64,000 nt of DNA, from NCBI GenBank assembly GCA_018806915.1, contig JAGKQI010000046.1, forward strand, positions 930,001 to 994,000. The letters are read 5' to 3'. Below are positions 50,783 through 62,020 of this stretch, one piece after another. Origin of the DNA: Phytophthora colocasiae (lineage: Eukaryota > Oomycota > Peronosporomycetes > Peronosporales > Peronosporaceae). The notes under the pieces were generated by a model. The model searched no databases. It was not told where the DNA came from and was given only the letters and a program-made list of their open reading frames with translations. A program made the translations under genes and the position numbers. Within the stretch, counting starts at the first letter, position 1; each line of letters begins with the position of its first letter.

Positions 50783-52931
50783 TTACTGTTTCTCGTTTCT
50801 AGCTCCACTGGTCCAAGGTCCACTACCCGCCTGGTTGAACCCCGACTCCAGTAAGCCCGTTTCTTCCGTTCCCCGTCTTCTCTTCCGCCCAGTCACCTGA
50901 ATCGCTTCTGGCAACTGCTCTCGTCCAGGTGCTGCTGTCGCTACTAGCTGATGCTGGAACTGCACATGTCTTTCCATCTCCAGTTGGCTAGCGCTTGGCT
51001 CACCCGTGCTCTTCGTTCCCCGTTGGTCCTTCGCGTGATGCTGGGCCGGGGCCCCTACACCCGCGAGCCGTTTCCCCGTACCGCCAGCCGTGTTCTGGTT
51101 GTTGGTCTCACTGTTCTGATTCACCACGGGGCTGGTTTCTTCCGTGTCTTCTTTCTTAAGCGCACACGCGTGAGCGTGGTGCCCAAATCCGTGGCAGTAG
51201 AAGCACATGTCATCAGGTTTCGCTGTTGCCGTGCGGTTTGGTTGCTGTTGCTGAGATTTTCTGTTCAAATACTGCTGGTGGTTGCGTAAACGGTCTTCAC
51301 GCGTCCGAAGCGGCTCATTGTTTCCATAGTTTCTCCCGTTGCTCCAACGCTGCTGTTGGGGTTGCTGCTGCGACTGCTGCTGAGTACCCCGAGCTTCCAT
51401 CTGGAGCGTACGTCCCTGCCGCTGGTTCTGTCGAGTATTCGCATCCGTTCTCTGGTTAGTGGTTGTCGTCTGTCGGGTATGGGCTGCCGTCCGTGCCGTA
51501 GCTGCTGGAGTTGTCGCACTGGCTGCTTGACCCGTCACTGTCTCTTCCGGTACCAGTTTGTATCCAGCTGGGATGACTGCATTCCATTGACCACCACTCT
51601 GAAGTGTGGCACCTCCCTGAGGCACCATTAACCGTCCCTCAACGTCATACCGTGGCGGAGGTCCAGTAGCTAAGCCCACGTCGTCATATCCTGACACGAC
51701 ACTTCCCAAGTTTCCACCTGCCACTGAGATCTGCTGAATCCGTGTCAAATCTGGGACCAAGGCTGTTGGGACGGCGCCTGCCGATGCTGCCCGTTCGTCG
51801 TGTGCTCGCATCGCTGTAGCGAGGTCCACCCCATAACCTTCTCCGTACTCTCCAACCTGATCCACAGCGGAGTTCACCGCTTCGTTCAAAGTCGCCGGCC
51901 GATGTCCACGAACCAACGTCGAGCACCAAGTGTTGTTCATACCGGACAGGAACGAGTCAACCAACCACTCCTCGTCGACCGGATTACTGGAAGCAATCTC
52001 GCGGAGCTTCTGTGCGTATTCTACTAGAGACTCGCCTCGCTGTTGACGTCGCTGTCGTAGTCTCGCGACTACCTCCGGGTTCGAACGCTTCACCATGTAT
52101 CTGTCCCGCATCATCCGACTCAAATTACCAAACGTCTGATCCTCTCGTCTGCTGAATGCGTCTTCAACCGTATCGTACCACATGAGGGCTTCACCTTCCA
52201 GGCTCGCAACCATTTCAATGAACACCTCATGTTCTCGCCAATCCGTGCGTAAGATTGCAGTTTGTCGGCGTAATTCATTCTTGACCGCTTTTAACCAGGC
52301 CTTCACCGTAACTTTTGGCTCTCCCAGACCCTTGAACTTTGGCAACCGAAGCTTCTTTTCACGACTCGGTGGAGCCTGGTAAACCCACGTCGGTGCTGGT
52401 GGAACTGCAAATACCTGTGGAGGAGCTTGTGCAGGGGGTGTCGGTGGCACTGGTGGTACCGCCGCTGCTAGTGCTTCGGGAACACCCACTCCTGCTCCGC
52501 CGTCTCCCATAGGCACTGGTGCTGCTTGTCCCAGTCCACCGTCGTCTCCGCCGTCGTTACCTTGCCCTCCGTCGTCGTTACCACCGCCGTTACCATTGCC
52601 TCCAGGGTTGTCTGCTATCCCGGGTGCCGGTACGACTGGTGCTACTGGTGCTTGTTGTCCTCCTCCCGATCCCGGTATGTTGACCATCGAAGCGACGCCA
52701 CTGTTTCCGCCGCTAACTCGAGGAGTATGACCCGCCGTTGCCCGTACGTTTGCTGTTTCCGGCATTGAACTTCCACTAATGCTGTGCAGGACCGCCTGTG
52801 GAACTTGTTTTCCCTCCTTGGGCTAATCCTGGGTCCGCTGCTACATGTGCCGCTTCCGCTACCGCGTCGTGAAACGAGGCTCGCCGTTCAGCCCGTTCAT
52901 CTCTCGCAGCACTAGCCGATCGTCGAACCAT
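50783..52931 (-). CDS. Gypsy-C gag
   Basis: The main frame is 52765-50783 (660 codons from ATG 52765). A conserved-looking upstream start (MVRRSASAARDERAERR, ATG 52931) is one frameshift away, near 52800. The N-terminal part is Gly/Pro-rich. The gag core has KKLRLPKFKGLG, WLKAVKNELRRQ, LEGEALMWYDTVEDAF and RRQQRGESLVEYAQKLRE. One zinc knuckle, CFYCHGFGHHAHAC, lies near 51200. A Gln-rich stretch precedes it. The C-terminus has a basic patch (TGRKRRRGTEE). Confidence 0.9.
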
Positions 52932-53328
52932 ACTTTCCTTTAACTTTCAGTATCTGTGCCTTCCTTATCTGTGTCTTCCGTATCCGTGTCTGTAACTTCC
53001 TTGTTCGTGACTTCCGTATCCGTGTCCGTAACTTCCTGTAATACAAAACCCAGTCTCATGTTCAGTATCTGTATCTTACTAACCCCTCAGTAACAGTATC
53101 TGTGGCTCATGCTGTGCGGAATCTCTGTAGATGGCCTTCTTGCCCTGTGTCTGTAGTAGGCCCGTATTGCCTAACGTCTGTGCTTCCTTACTTCCGTACG
53201 CCTACAGGATAGGCCAGTACACCTAGTGCCAGTATTGCACCACTCCCAGTACAGAGTGTCCTGCCATGGTCCTTGCCCACTGTGACTAGGCTCGCAAAGT
53301 CCACCTTATTGCAAACTTGCCCAGAAAG

Positions 53329-53346
53329 CCACTGTAATGACCACCA
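53329..53346 (-). promoter_or_regulatory. Primer binding site of Gypsy-C
   Basis: Directly after the 5' LTR on the minus strand: TGGTGGTCATTACAGTGG. Begins with the expected TGG; the tRNA was not identified. 52932-53328 is the untranslated leader and contains no gene; it is rich in short repeats of the CTTCCGTATCTGTG type. Confidence 0.55.
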
Positions 53347-54314
53347 TGGCGGCACTACTTCCTTTTTACGCTTTGAAATTCCAACTTGGAGGGAGCCAGT
53401 GGTCACGCAAGCAGGAACTAGAGTCAGCACGTCACCAGAGAGACCCCGGTGGACATTGTCCAGTAGAGACGGCTAGGGAGAAGACGTTTGATAGCAACTA
53501 CAGCCTTGGGTAGACTAGTAGCTTGTCCTCGTGCTAATCCCAATACAATATACATCATACAAGACGAATGCACCACCACATTGAAGTTGAAGTGGACACC
53601 CTTTAGTCGAGACGCTATCAATAAGCACCACAACTGCGCGGTAGCTAGCCGCGATCCCCGCCACACTACGCATGCATCCTCATCTTCGTACCTCAGAACT
53701 TCGTGCCTCCTGAACGTATTACCCCAGAGGTCCCTGCCGGTCAGTATACCGCAGAACAAGGCCACTCCCCTAGATAACCCCCAAAATGCTGTTGGGTGAA
53801 GCCGGCCAGTTGCCGCAGTACTCCACGCGTAAGTCTTAGTTACTTAACTCCTCACGACCGTGCGAAATCGTAACTGAGAGGTTCGACGGCCAGTCCGCAC
53901 GCCAAAGAGCTCTCCTAACTACCGCCGCCCACTATACTACTCCTAACCTAAGTATGTCAGCTGCCACCGCCAGGATCTTCCTTCGGCGACTCCTTACGCG
54001 TCTTCTCCACCGTTCCCTTCCTCGTGCTCACGTCGCCCGTCCCAGTACTCCACTTGTGTGCTGCTAGTCCACCGCCGAGTCGTTCCTCCTGCTGCGATCT
54101 TCCATCGTAGCCATTGGCCTTGAACTTCAACGTCGTCCAGCATCTTCCGGTCTCTGTAGCCTTGTAGTCACCGTCCAACCTTCTGTCGTCCCCAATTGAC
54201 TGCAAGTTAACTTCCTTAGCCGTCGCCGTCATCTGTGAGGTCGATGATCTCCGTCTTGTAGTGCTGTCTTTCGAAAAGTTGCTTTTTAGGGGCGTAAATT
54301 CCTAATCGTCCACA
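53347..54314 (-). repeat. Gypsy-C 5' LTR
   Basis: 968 bp, equal to 44114-45081 except for at least one base. Followed by the target duplication AATT (54315-54318). Confidence 0.93.
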
Positions 54315-55579
54315 AATTGACCCGCGTTAAAATTCTGCAAAATTCAACAGAGACATCAACGTCTATTGACGAAGACGACAAATTTGACATTGATACAGCA
54401 GTACTGCGCGCATCGCTTGTCGACGTCGGTGCTTTTGTCACTCAAGTGGTTTTCTACGTTGATGTTGGGCGTCTCACTTTCCTTGCTGCAGATCTTGCGG
54501 TCGGACTGATCACTGAGTCGTACTCTGACATGCCGATGCTGGACATACGAGGAATCACTACAGTGGATACGATTGGTAGTGTGTGTGAGGTATTCCTTTG
54601 TCAACACAGCTTTTCCGCAGTCTGCTACACTCTTGTGGCCAAAGCTTCGGAACTTCTACGCGTTTTAGTGAAGTTCCTTTTGCTGTTTGTTGGTGCTTCT
54701 GTTGTCACTGGAGGGCTGTTCGTGTGGAAACAAGACCACATCGCACATTGCTCGAGTTCTGAAGATTTAACTCCTCCGACAACTATTCAAAGAATCACCC
54801 GAACCTTTTTCGAGAACAATGGCAACAACAGCAAAAGTGTCGTTAACCCGCTAGATGAGATCGAGAAATACGCCATCACCATCAACGAATCAATCCGAAA
54901 CGACTACATGGCACTGTCCTTTGCTTCCGCTGCAGTGTGGAAAAACCAATCTACACTGCTTGATGATTCCAGTGACTGCGGAATAACAACAAGCAACTTG
55001 GTTCGAATGCTTCAAGACTGCTCAGAGAGGATAAGTATCGACAACGTTGAGGACATTTCCCGTTCAAGTCAGTGCTTGACAAGCACTTTCAGCAACACTT
55101 CAGGTATCATAAGTCCATTTACCACAGCTGAGAAATTAAGTTCGGACGCGCCATTTCTATCTGGATCCACTGCGTTCACATCGTGTTTTCCAGATGAACA
55201 ATTGTTGCAAATGAACCGAGTCGAAATTGTCGGAAAACTGCAACACAGTCTGGCTTGTGCGACGGAAAAGGCCGTGTATCTCTCAGTTGCGTCGTGGTGG
55301 TTGCTGATGGTCATTTTCGTGGCGAACCGTTTTACGGTGAGGATGATCATCAAGGCGGCTGGTATTTACTGGTGGCGCTTCCTGAGTGCCAATCGACTAC
55401 AATTCGTTGGGTTTTGCCAAGAAGACGGGAGTATTGTTGCAAGTGACAAGTTACCAACCAACATTCAGCAACATTTGCGCGAAACGAAATGGCAAATTAT
55501 CAGTCGACTTGTTGGCATTGGTTTTGCATTTGCCAGTGTCTTCGCTGTGATTGTCATTATTTTTCGTGCTATAGCCTAG
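54315..55579 (+). pseudogene. Multi-pass membrane protein gene, 3' part (split by Gypsy-C)
   Basis: 420 codons in frame with 42649-44113 once Gypsy-C and one AATT are removed. Membrane segments: LLRVLVKFLLLFVGASVVTG, SVASWWLLMVIFVANRF and VGIGFAFASVFAVIVIIFRA at the C-terminus, perhaps also LTFLAADLAVGLITE. Between them lies a Cys- and Ser-rich loop with N-x-S/T sites (NQSTLLDD, NTSGII). Stop TAG at 55577-55579. No lesion of its own; the only damage is the retroelement. The function is unknown. Confidence 0.8.
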
Positions 55580-55768
55580 AAACCTAACCAGTGTAAAAAG
55601 GCTACGCGAAAACGTAAATACACACACACACAGCCTAGAAACCCTAGTTGAAAGCACAACATTAATTTTGCAACTTTCTTTTCTGAGTTGTCTTCCGCAT
55701 CCGCAGTTCATTTTCTTATACATGCACTTGCTCAAATTGTTTCGTGAGTGGTCTTGATGCAGCGACTC
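55580..55768. other. Convergent 3' region
   Basis: About 190 bp between the stop of the membrane-protein gene and the stop of the mannosidase gene; a CACACACACA run near 55622. No gene. Confidence 0.6.
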
Positions 55769-56996
55769 TTACTCCACCGCGATGATTTCCGCAAGGTCCT
55801 GCAGTACAGCACTAAACGATTCCTCCGCTTCATCCCAGCTATCATCGGTCGCATCAGCGTCCGCATCCGCCACAACAACAGACCCGCCAACATCTTCCGA
55901 CGCTTTCGCGAAGCATAAGCGGAACGCACGCACCTCAATCGCCTGCAGCGTCACCGACGTGCCCTTCACTGGCAATGAACGAGGAGACCAACCATACGTA
56001 TCGTCCGTCGTCTTCCACTCCATGCCAACAGCCTCTTCAGACAGCTCCTTCGTACCGGTCAGAACCATCTCCGTCAACTCCGACACCTTCGCGTTCTCCA
56101 CCGAGAACAAAGTCGAGAAGTCCACCGTCACAGGCTTCGACAGCGTCGAGTGCTCGTCCACAGCGTACAGATGCGACAAACGCACCACCAAACACTGCTT
56201 CGACAGCTCTTGCAGAGTTGTCAAACCAACATTTGCAGGGAACTCACCCACACGAAGCCACGGCACCTTCCTCGGACGACACAGGCTTGCGGAACACCGT
56301 CAACGGACGGAAGAACTGAGACTCCATTTTCGAGCGGATACTACGCATACCGTCCTCCGCCGAGTCCACGTTGACGAAGAAGTTGCCGCGCACCGTCAGA
56401 CCCTTCGTCACTTGTTTCTTCGTGTTCGAGTCGTACACCGACTCCGTCTCGTTCAGGAATTCGGCGACACCCTTGTTGTCGTCAGCCAGTAGGCGTCGGT
56501 GAACCATCACCTCCACCTGACCATCCACCAGGCTCGCTGCACCCTGCGCACGGTCCGTCACCACATTCAACTGGTGCTTCGCGTCCTTAATGTACGCTCC
56601 AGTCGTGATCGGGAAGTAGTTGGCCGCCACCGCTTCCGTGTTGTCGTGTAACGTCAAGTTCCATGTGTCGCGGTGGTTGCGGACACGTTTCATGAATTCA
56701 AGTCCGTTCGAGTCCGTGTACAGCGTGGCGTCAGACGCGATACTTTTGCCCGCGTCGAAGCGTACGATCACCTCCTTGCCCTTCTTGTCGGCGATGGGGA
56801 CAGGTCCAACAGTCCACTCGATATCCAGGAACTCATCGGCGTCGTTCACGCGGTACTCCAGCGTGACCCAGTTGCCGATCTTGAACGCCACACGCGGCAC
56901 GCTAGTACGACTAGCGGTAACAGCGTTGTTCGTCTGCAGGTTCACCATCGTCACGGATGGCACCGAATTCGTCTGAGACCCATTACCAGTCACGGG
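55769..56996 (-). pseudogene. GH38 lysosomal-type alpha-mannosidase, C-terminal part
   Basis: The frame after Gypsy-D reads PVTGNGSQTNSV, then IEWTVGPVPIADKKGKEVI, LYTDSNGLEFMKRVRNHRD, VVTDRAQGAASLVDGQ and EVMVHRRLLADDNKGV, all typical of the C-terminal beta domains of GH38 alpha-mannosidases. Near 56255 a one-base shift moves to the frame that ends at 55769, with VGLTTLQELSKQCLVVRLSH and SKPVTVDFSTLFSVE. GH38 enzymes trim mannose from glycoproteins in lysosomes or vacuoles. The catalytic N-terminal domain is not in this part. The gene is split by Gypsy-D and frameshifted, hence inactive as read. Confidence 0.88.
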
Positions 56997-57001
56997 GTAT
57001 G
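56997..57001. repeat. Left target site duplication of Gypsy-D (GTATG)
   Basis: GTATG at 56997-57001 and 62255-62259. Removing one copy with the element restores the mannosidase frame (SNKTY then PVTGNG). Confidence 0.92.
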
Positions 57002-57235
57002 TGTAGTGGGTCGAAGACGTGTAAGACGTGCCTACTCACTGGGACTCGGATAAGGTACCGAGACCGAGCTGGTGGTAGAGATTGTAGGATCATTGCTAGA
57101 GGACTAGGCTCGAAGACCTCCGTTTTCTTGGAGCTCTGGAGCAAGAGTAGAGCTCACTTCTGAATCAGCATCAATACAAGCAAGGATCCAAGGAAGCCAC
57201 CAGCTTCCCTAATAAGTGTTCGTGGACCGACTACA
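57002..57235 (+). repeat. Gypsy-D 5' LTR
   Basis: TGTAGTGGGTCGAAGACG to GTGGACCGACTACA, 234 bp; no difference to 62021-62254 was noticed. Confidence 0.94.
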
Positions 57236-57272
57236 AAGTTAACTTTAGTGAACTAAGGTTCGACAACGGAAG

Positions 57273-58559
57273 ATGGCTACATCGACGGACAATGCGGGCT
57301 CCGAAGCCAACATGGCAAGTGGAGCAAGTGAGACTTCTACGACGCGAGTTCTGCGTTCAAGACGAACGACTCGCTCGGAGGCTAGTGACCGAGTGGTCAC
57401 ATCTACCGCAAGTGAAGATGACAGCCCGGCGCAACCGACTGTGTCGGTTGGTGCCGTTGGAAGTGCGACAGGTGATTTCGACCAACCAAGAGGACGTGGT
57501 CGAGCAGCAAGAGGAAAACGTGGAACAGTCGCAACACGCCGAGCTGCACGGCAGCAAGCTAATGGACAGGACGCGAGGCAGGATGGAGAAGTGACGAACG
57601 GAGCACTGACCAGCAGCCACCCCACGGTACCGCAGCCGATCTTTACGATTGTAACTGCTCCTAAAGTGACGGATATCTCCCATGACGGGATGACGAAATG
57701 GCAGGACCTGCGACTCGAGTATGAAGAAGCTTTTAAGGCTCGTTGCAAAACGACAGGTGAATCGCTAGACGCAGTAATGACGAGCGTACTCAACTCGTTC
57801 GATGAAGCTTTGCTGGACACGTTGTGTGAAGTCGTCTGGGTGAAGGAAAAGTCCGAGCTCACGGAGGAGTTCCTGTGGGATTGGGTGATGAAGACGGTGG
57901 AGAGCTTCAAAAACAGGCAACTACCAAACATCGAAGAGCTGTTCAAGCGAGAACTGTCAATGGAGGAGAGTCATGGTGATGTGGAAGCTCAAGTTACTAA
58001 CTACTTCCACGCATGCAACATGCTGATACGCACCAACGGACTCGTGAGTCTTTTTAAGACTGAGGATGGCACGAAGAAGAAGTGTAAGATCTTGGTGAAT
58101 GGATTGCCTGCAAGACTGAAGAAAAAGGTCAAGAATGAAATCGACTTTAGGGCGCCTGGAGCCAAATCGAGTGTACCTGTGCTGTTCAACCTCATTATGG
58201 AACAAGCACTTGACGATGCCAAGATTGACGGGGCAGTGCATAGAGAAGGTGGTAAACGCAACCAAGGCGCCACCAACCACTCTGCTAAGAACAATGCAAA
58301 CAAACAAAAAGGATCTTCAGCTCCCAAACAGCAATACCTGGGTAAGCGTTCGCGCTGTGACCAAGACCGTCGAGTTGTGAACGATGGGGGAGAATCGCGG
58401 CAAGGAGGCCGTAGTAAAAGGGGTTGTTACAATTGTGGAGGAGGACATCTAGTTCGTGATTGCCCGCGTGTGGAGAGTACTAGCACCTCAACACAGCGCG
58501 AGGGGCATCGTCGACAACCGTTCAATCAGGGGAGGCAACGCACGCCTACGAAGGATTAG
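57273..58559 (+). CDS. Gypsy-D gag
   Basis: 428 codons from ATG 57273, 38 bp after the LTR. The N-terminus is disordered and basic (GRGRAARGKRGTVATRR). The gag core has TKWQDLRLEYEEAF, EEFLWDWVMKTVESF and ANYF-like VTNYFHACNMLI. The C-terminal zinc knuckle is CYNCGGGHLVRDC. Stop TAG 58557-58559. Overlaps the protease frame by about 100 bp in the +1 phase. Intact. Confidence 0.9.
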   Translation: MATSTDNAGSEANMASGASETSTTRVLRSRRTTRSEASDRVVTSTASEDDSPAQPTVSVGAVGSATGDFDQPRGRGRAARGKRGTVATRRAARQQANGQDARQDGEVTNGALTSSHPTVPQPIFTIVTAPKVTDISHDGMTKWQDLRLEYEEAFKARCKTTGESLDAVMTSVLNSFDEALLDTLCEVVWVKEKSELTEEFLWDWVMKTVESFKNRQLPNIEELFKRELSMEESHGDVEAQVTNYFHACNMLIRTNGLVSLFKTEDGTKKKCKILVNGLPARLKKKVKNEIDFRAPGAKSSVPVLFNLIMEQALDDAKIDGAVHREGGKRNQGATNHSAKNNANKQKGSSAPKQQYLGKRSRCDQDRRVVNDGGESRQGGRSKRGCYNCGGGHLVRDCPRVESTSTSTQREGHRRQPFNQGRQRTPTKD

Positions 58560-58974
58560 ACAATGTCTCCCTGAAGGCAAACCAACAGTTCGGGTGAACG
58601 ACTTACTCGAGCTGCCCTATTGTGCAGATAGTGGGGCGTACAAGTCGTGTATCTCTCGTGGAGACGTGGAGAAACTAAAAGGAACGGAAATCGAAATTGT
58701 GAAGCTGCGCCAACCGGTCTCGTGTGATTTAGTTGGAGGGCAGTCATTGGAGGTGAAGGAGGTCGCGTACCTCAAGCTGTCGTTACGGACGGCAGCAGGA
58801 CCTGTCAACATCCACACTCCGGTGGAGTGTCTGATTGTTGAAGGTGATGATGATTTCCTACTTGGTCAGGATGTACTGACCATGCTGGGAATTGACGTCG
58901 ACAGGCAACTAGAGTTGTTGGCCTGGTCCGACGGTGTCGATGATGATGATATTAAATCGAGGATCCTGCTGTAA
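58456..58974 (+). CDS. Gypsy-D protease
   Basis: A frame of about 170 codons with LPYCADSGAYKSCISRGD (Asp-Ser-Gly active site) and DFLLGQDVLTMLGID. It has no ATG of its own close to the domain and is probably expressed with gag by frameshifting. It ends with TAA 58972-58974 in a perfect hairpin (ATCCTGCT, loop GTA, AGCAGGAT). The RT region continues in the -1 phase (SRIDEDEIKQAVE). Confidence 0.85.
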   Translation: MIARVWRVLAPQHSARGIVDNRSIRGGNARLRRIRQCLPEGKPTVRVNDLLELPYCADSGAYKSCISRGDVEKLKGTEIEIVKLRQPVSCDLVGGQSLEVKEVAYLKLSLRTAAGPVNIHTPVECLIVEGDDDFLLGQDVLTMLGIDVDRQLELLAWSDGVDDDDIKSRILL

Positions 58975-58981
58975 GCAGGAT
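58963..58981 (+). promoter_or_regulatory. Hairpin at the protease stop of Gypsy-D
   Basis: 8-bp perfect stem 58963-58970 / 58974-58981 with loop GTA. The TAA stop overlaps loop and 3' arm. Confidence 0.5.
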
Positions 58982-60928
58982 AGACGAGGATGAAATTAAG
59001 CAAGCAGTGGAGTTGATGATCGCCCGAGCATTGGACGAAGGATTCCCAAGTGATCGAGTGGAGCGGCTTCGAACTGTGATTTTCATGTACGATATTTGGC
59101 GTGTGAAACTTGGAGATGACCCGCCAGCTAAAGTGCCACCCCTGAAAGTGCGGCTAAAGCCTGGGGCTAAGCCGTACAAGACTAAGGCTAGGAAGTATTC
59201 GCCTGAACTACAGCGTTTTCTGGAGGACTTCAACAACACGTTGGTCAGTCTTGGCTGGGTCTATGAGAACCCGAACGCGAGGTGGGCATGCCCTGCGCTG
59301 CCGGTTAAGAAGGCAGGTGGTGCAAACGAGTACAGGCAAACGACCGACTACAAACCGGTGGACGCTCAAGTGGAGCCTCTCGTTGGAACTATGCCGAACT
59401 TGGATGTGGACTTAGAACGAGTAGCTGGGTGCTTGTTCTTCGGGTTGTTCGACTTCATAAAGGGTTATTGGCAATTACCTTTAGACGAAGAATCACAGGA
59501 AATCCTGTCTTACATGACGCATAGGAAAATATTCACCCCGAGACGTGTACCACAAGGGTGTTCGGACGCAGCATTGTATTTCCAAGCAACTATCGAGCGG
59601 TGCTTTGCTTCTCTTTGTACGAACACCTGCTAGTGTGGATTGATGATCTTCTCCTGTATGCGAAGACTGTGGACGAGTATTTGGACAAGCTGACAGAGTT
59701 GTTCACTTTGGTCAACGACTTTGGGTTTAAGCTCAGTGCATCCAAGTCTTGCGTGTACAAGAAAGAAGTCAAGTGGTGCGGGAAACTGATCGATGGAAGC
59801 GGTGTACGGCATGATCCAGCTCGGATCGAGGCTCTCACTGCGTTGCCGTATCCATCGACGGCAGGTGAGTTACAGCAGTTTATCTGCTCTACCAACTGGA
59901 TGAGGACCTCTATCATTGACTATGGGCGTCTGGTGAGGCCTCTTCAAGACAAGTTTGACTCTGTCATGGTGACTGCGTCGCGACGTTCGAAGCGTGTGGC
60001 AAGTGGTATTCCGATCACGCTGAGTACGGTGGAACTAAAGGCGTTTGATCAGCTGAAAAAGGCGTTATCCAACAGTGCAACACTAGCGTTTCCGAAGCCT
60101 GAAGCGGAGACAATTCTGATAACGGACGCGAGTGACGTCGGCTGGTCTGTTATTGTGACTCAAGTAGCAGTCTGGAATGTTGAGACCCCCATCCACGAGC
60201 AAGAACATGAGTTGTTAGTGTGTATGGGAGGTACTTTCACGGGAGCACAGCGCAACTGGAGTGTAATCGAGAAAGAGGCTTACCCAATAGTCACGGCTTG
60301 TGACAAGCTCTCTTACCTGTTGATGCGGCCGAAGGGATTCCGAATGTACTGCGATCATAGGAACTTGATACACATTTTCGCTCCTGCTCAAGAAATCAAA
60401 AAGCACGTCAGAGGCAAATTATTGCGATGGTCGATGAAGCTCATGGAGTTTCGCTTTTCGATCGAGCATATCGAAGGTGTAAAGAACGTGTGGGCAGATA
60501 TGATATCCCGCTGGGCAGGCTGCAACCGATCGACCGGGAGTACGATCAAGCGATTGAAGAAGAAACGTGAACGTCCAAGCGAAGACGAAACCACGGATCA
60601 ACGATCAGTGCCGAGTACTGTGACAATTCGACCGTTTGGTGACGATTCCTTCGTATGGCCGACAATAGATACTCTACGCGCAAGTCAGAGGCAATACGTC
60701 GCAATGAAACCGGGCGACTTAGTGCAAGGAGATGATGGTGTGTGGATGAGTAAAGACCGCATCTGGATTCCTGACGCTGACAGCGATATTGTGTACCGAC
60801 TGCTGGTGATAGCTCACTGTGGTCCGCAGGGTCACCGAGGACGTGATGCTCTCATGGAGACTCTGCAGAGACGATTTCGAATTGCTCACCTACGTGAACG
60901 AGTGGATCTCTCCTACGTGGATGTCTGA
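58975..60928 (+). pseudogene. Gypsy-D reverse transcriptase and RNase H, frameshifted
   Basis: The first frame to 59633 has ARWACPALPVKKAGG, FFGLFDFIKGYWQLPL and VPQGCSDAALYFQ. The frame then shifts near 59580-59620 to 59558-60928, with the active site VWIDDLLLYA, KLSASKSCVYKKEVKW and an RNase H (LITDASDVGWSV, EKEAYPIVTAC, YCDHRNLIHIF). The integrase zinc finger starts with AHCGPQGHRGRD near 60815. The active-site Asp pair is present. The stretch ends with TGA 60926-60928 through another shift. Confidence 0.9.
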
Positions 60929-61263
60929 TGTGCCACCACGTTAAAGGGGGAAGGATTGTGCAGCGACCTTGGGCGGAAACGTATCGAAGTAAATCGAGGA
61001 ATGAGGGTCTACACTGGGATTATCTGTATCTCGGCAAGTCATTCGGTGACTATGCATATCTCCTAGTGATGAAAGACGATGCAACTCACTATTGTGAGCT
61101 GGTGCCGTGTGCTGTACCAACAAGTGCAATCACTGCTCAGGCCATCATGGATTGGCATAGCAGATTCGGTGCACCCCACGTGTGGGTTAGTGACAACGGA
61201 TCTCACTTTAAGAATGAAGTGGTCAAGGACGTGAGTAAGCGGCTGAACTCGATCCTTCATTAG
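60929..61263 (+). pseudogene. Gypsy-D integrase, first part of the core
   Basis: Contains the zinc-finger remnant CHHVKGG, a first Asp context (YLYLGKSFGDYAYLLVMKDD) and the second Asp (VWVSDNGSHFKNEV). The frame stops at TAG 61261-61263. The segment with the third catalytic residue (Glu) is missing, because the following sequence jumps to PSLGNHAPVEVF near 61253, which belongs after the core. Confidence 0.85.
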
Positions 61264-61946
61264 GCAATCATGCACCAGTGGAAGTTTTCTGTGTGTTACC
61301 GGCTGCTTCGCCACTAGACTTCTACTTAGACGGCAAGCAGAAGCGCTTGGTGGATATCGGTGAGCATCCTGAGCACATCGCCGCGAAGTTAGAGGCGCTA
61401 CGAGAGAGCGCTCAACTTATGCACAAGAAGGTGATCACTGCACGCTCAAAACAAACGGCTCGTAACATGCGAAATCAGAAGCGTGGAACTAAGCCCAATT
61501 TCGATGTGGGTGACTACGTTCTTCGCTCGCGAGTTGACCAAAAGCACAACGACAAGTTATTGGTGACCTGGATTGGGCCGTATCAGGTGGTAAAAGCGGA
61601 CGAGCACTCGTTTCGAGTAAAACATCTCGTAACTGGGGCACAGCAAGATGTGCACAGTTCTAGGCTAAAGTTCTACGCTGATGAAAGCTTCGAAGTGACA
61701 GAGGAGATTCGAGAGCATGTTGCTGCACAAGGTATCATACTGACCGTGGCCGAGCTCCTTGATCACAGGTGGAATGACGCGAAGAGTGCATTCGAGATCT
61801 TGGTATCCTGGAAAGGTTTGGAGCCCATTGAAGATTCGTGGGAAACATTACCAGGACTATGCAAGGATATCCCTGTGATGGTAAATTCGTATGCGGTAGC
61901 AAAGGGCGACGAGTTACTCCTGAAGGCAGTACACAGCCAGCGTTAG
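61253..61946 (+). pseudogene. Gypsy-D integrase C-terminus and chromodomain
   Basis: GNHAPVEVFCVLPAASP, FDVGDYVLRSRVDQKHND and VTWIGPYQVVKADEHS form the integrase C-terminal domain. LTVAELLDHRWNDAKS with ILVSWKGLEPIEDSWE is a chromodomain. Stop TAG at 61944-61946, 74 bp before the LTR. Confidence 0.85.
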
Positions 61947-62020
61947 CTGTAACCAAGAAGACGACAGTTCAAGATAGTGGAGCCACAACTACGTTCGTGA
62001 GCCACGTCTTGGAAGGGCGG

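Larger units (their letters stand above)
44114..54314 (-). mobile_element. Gypsy-C: Ty3/Gypsy element inside the membrane-protein gene
   Basis: 10.2 kb, minus strand, LTRs 44114-45081 (3') and 53347-54314 (5'), both 968 bp and differing at the third base (TGTCGG versus TGGCGG). Genes on the minus strand: gag (52765-50783), linker, protease-RT (49755-48019), RNase H-integrase (48035-45408), C-terminal tail (45658-45053). No antisense extra gene. The near-identical LTRs indicate a recent insertion, yet the pol frames are shifted several times. Confidence 0.94.

Noticed and set aside
55782..57163. Plus-strand frames opposite the mannosidase and across the Gypsy-D LTR
   Set aside because: Shadow of the GH38 coding strand; the shared end is LTR sequence.
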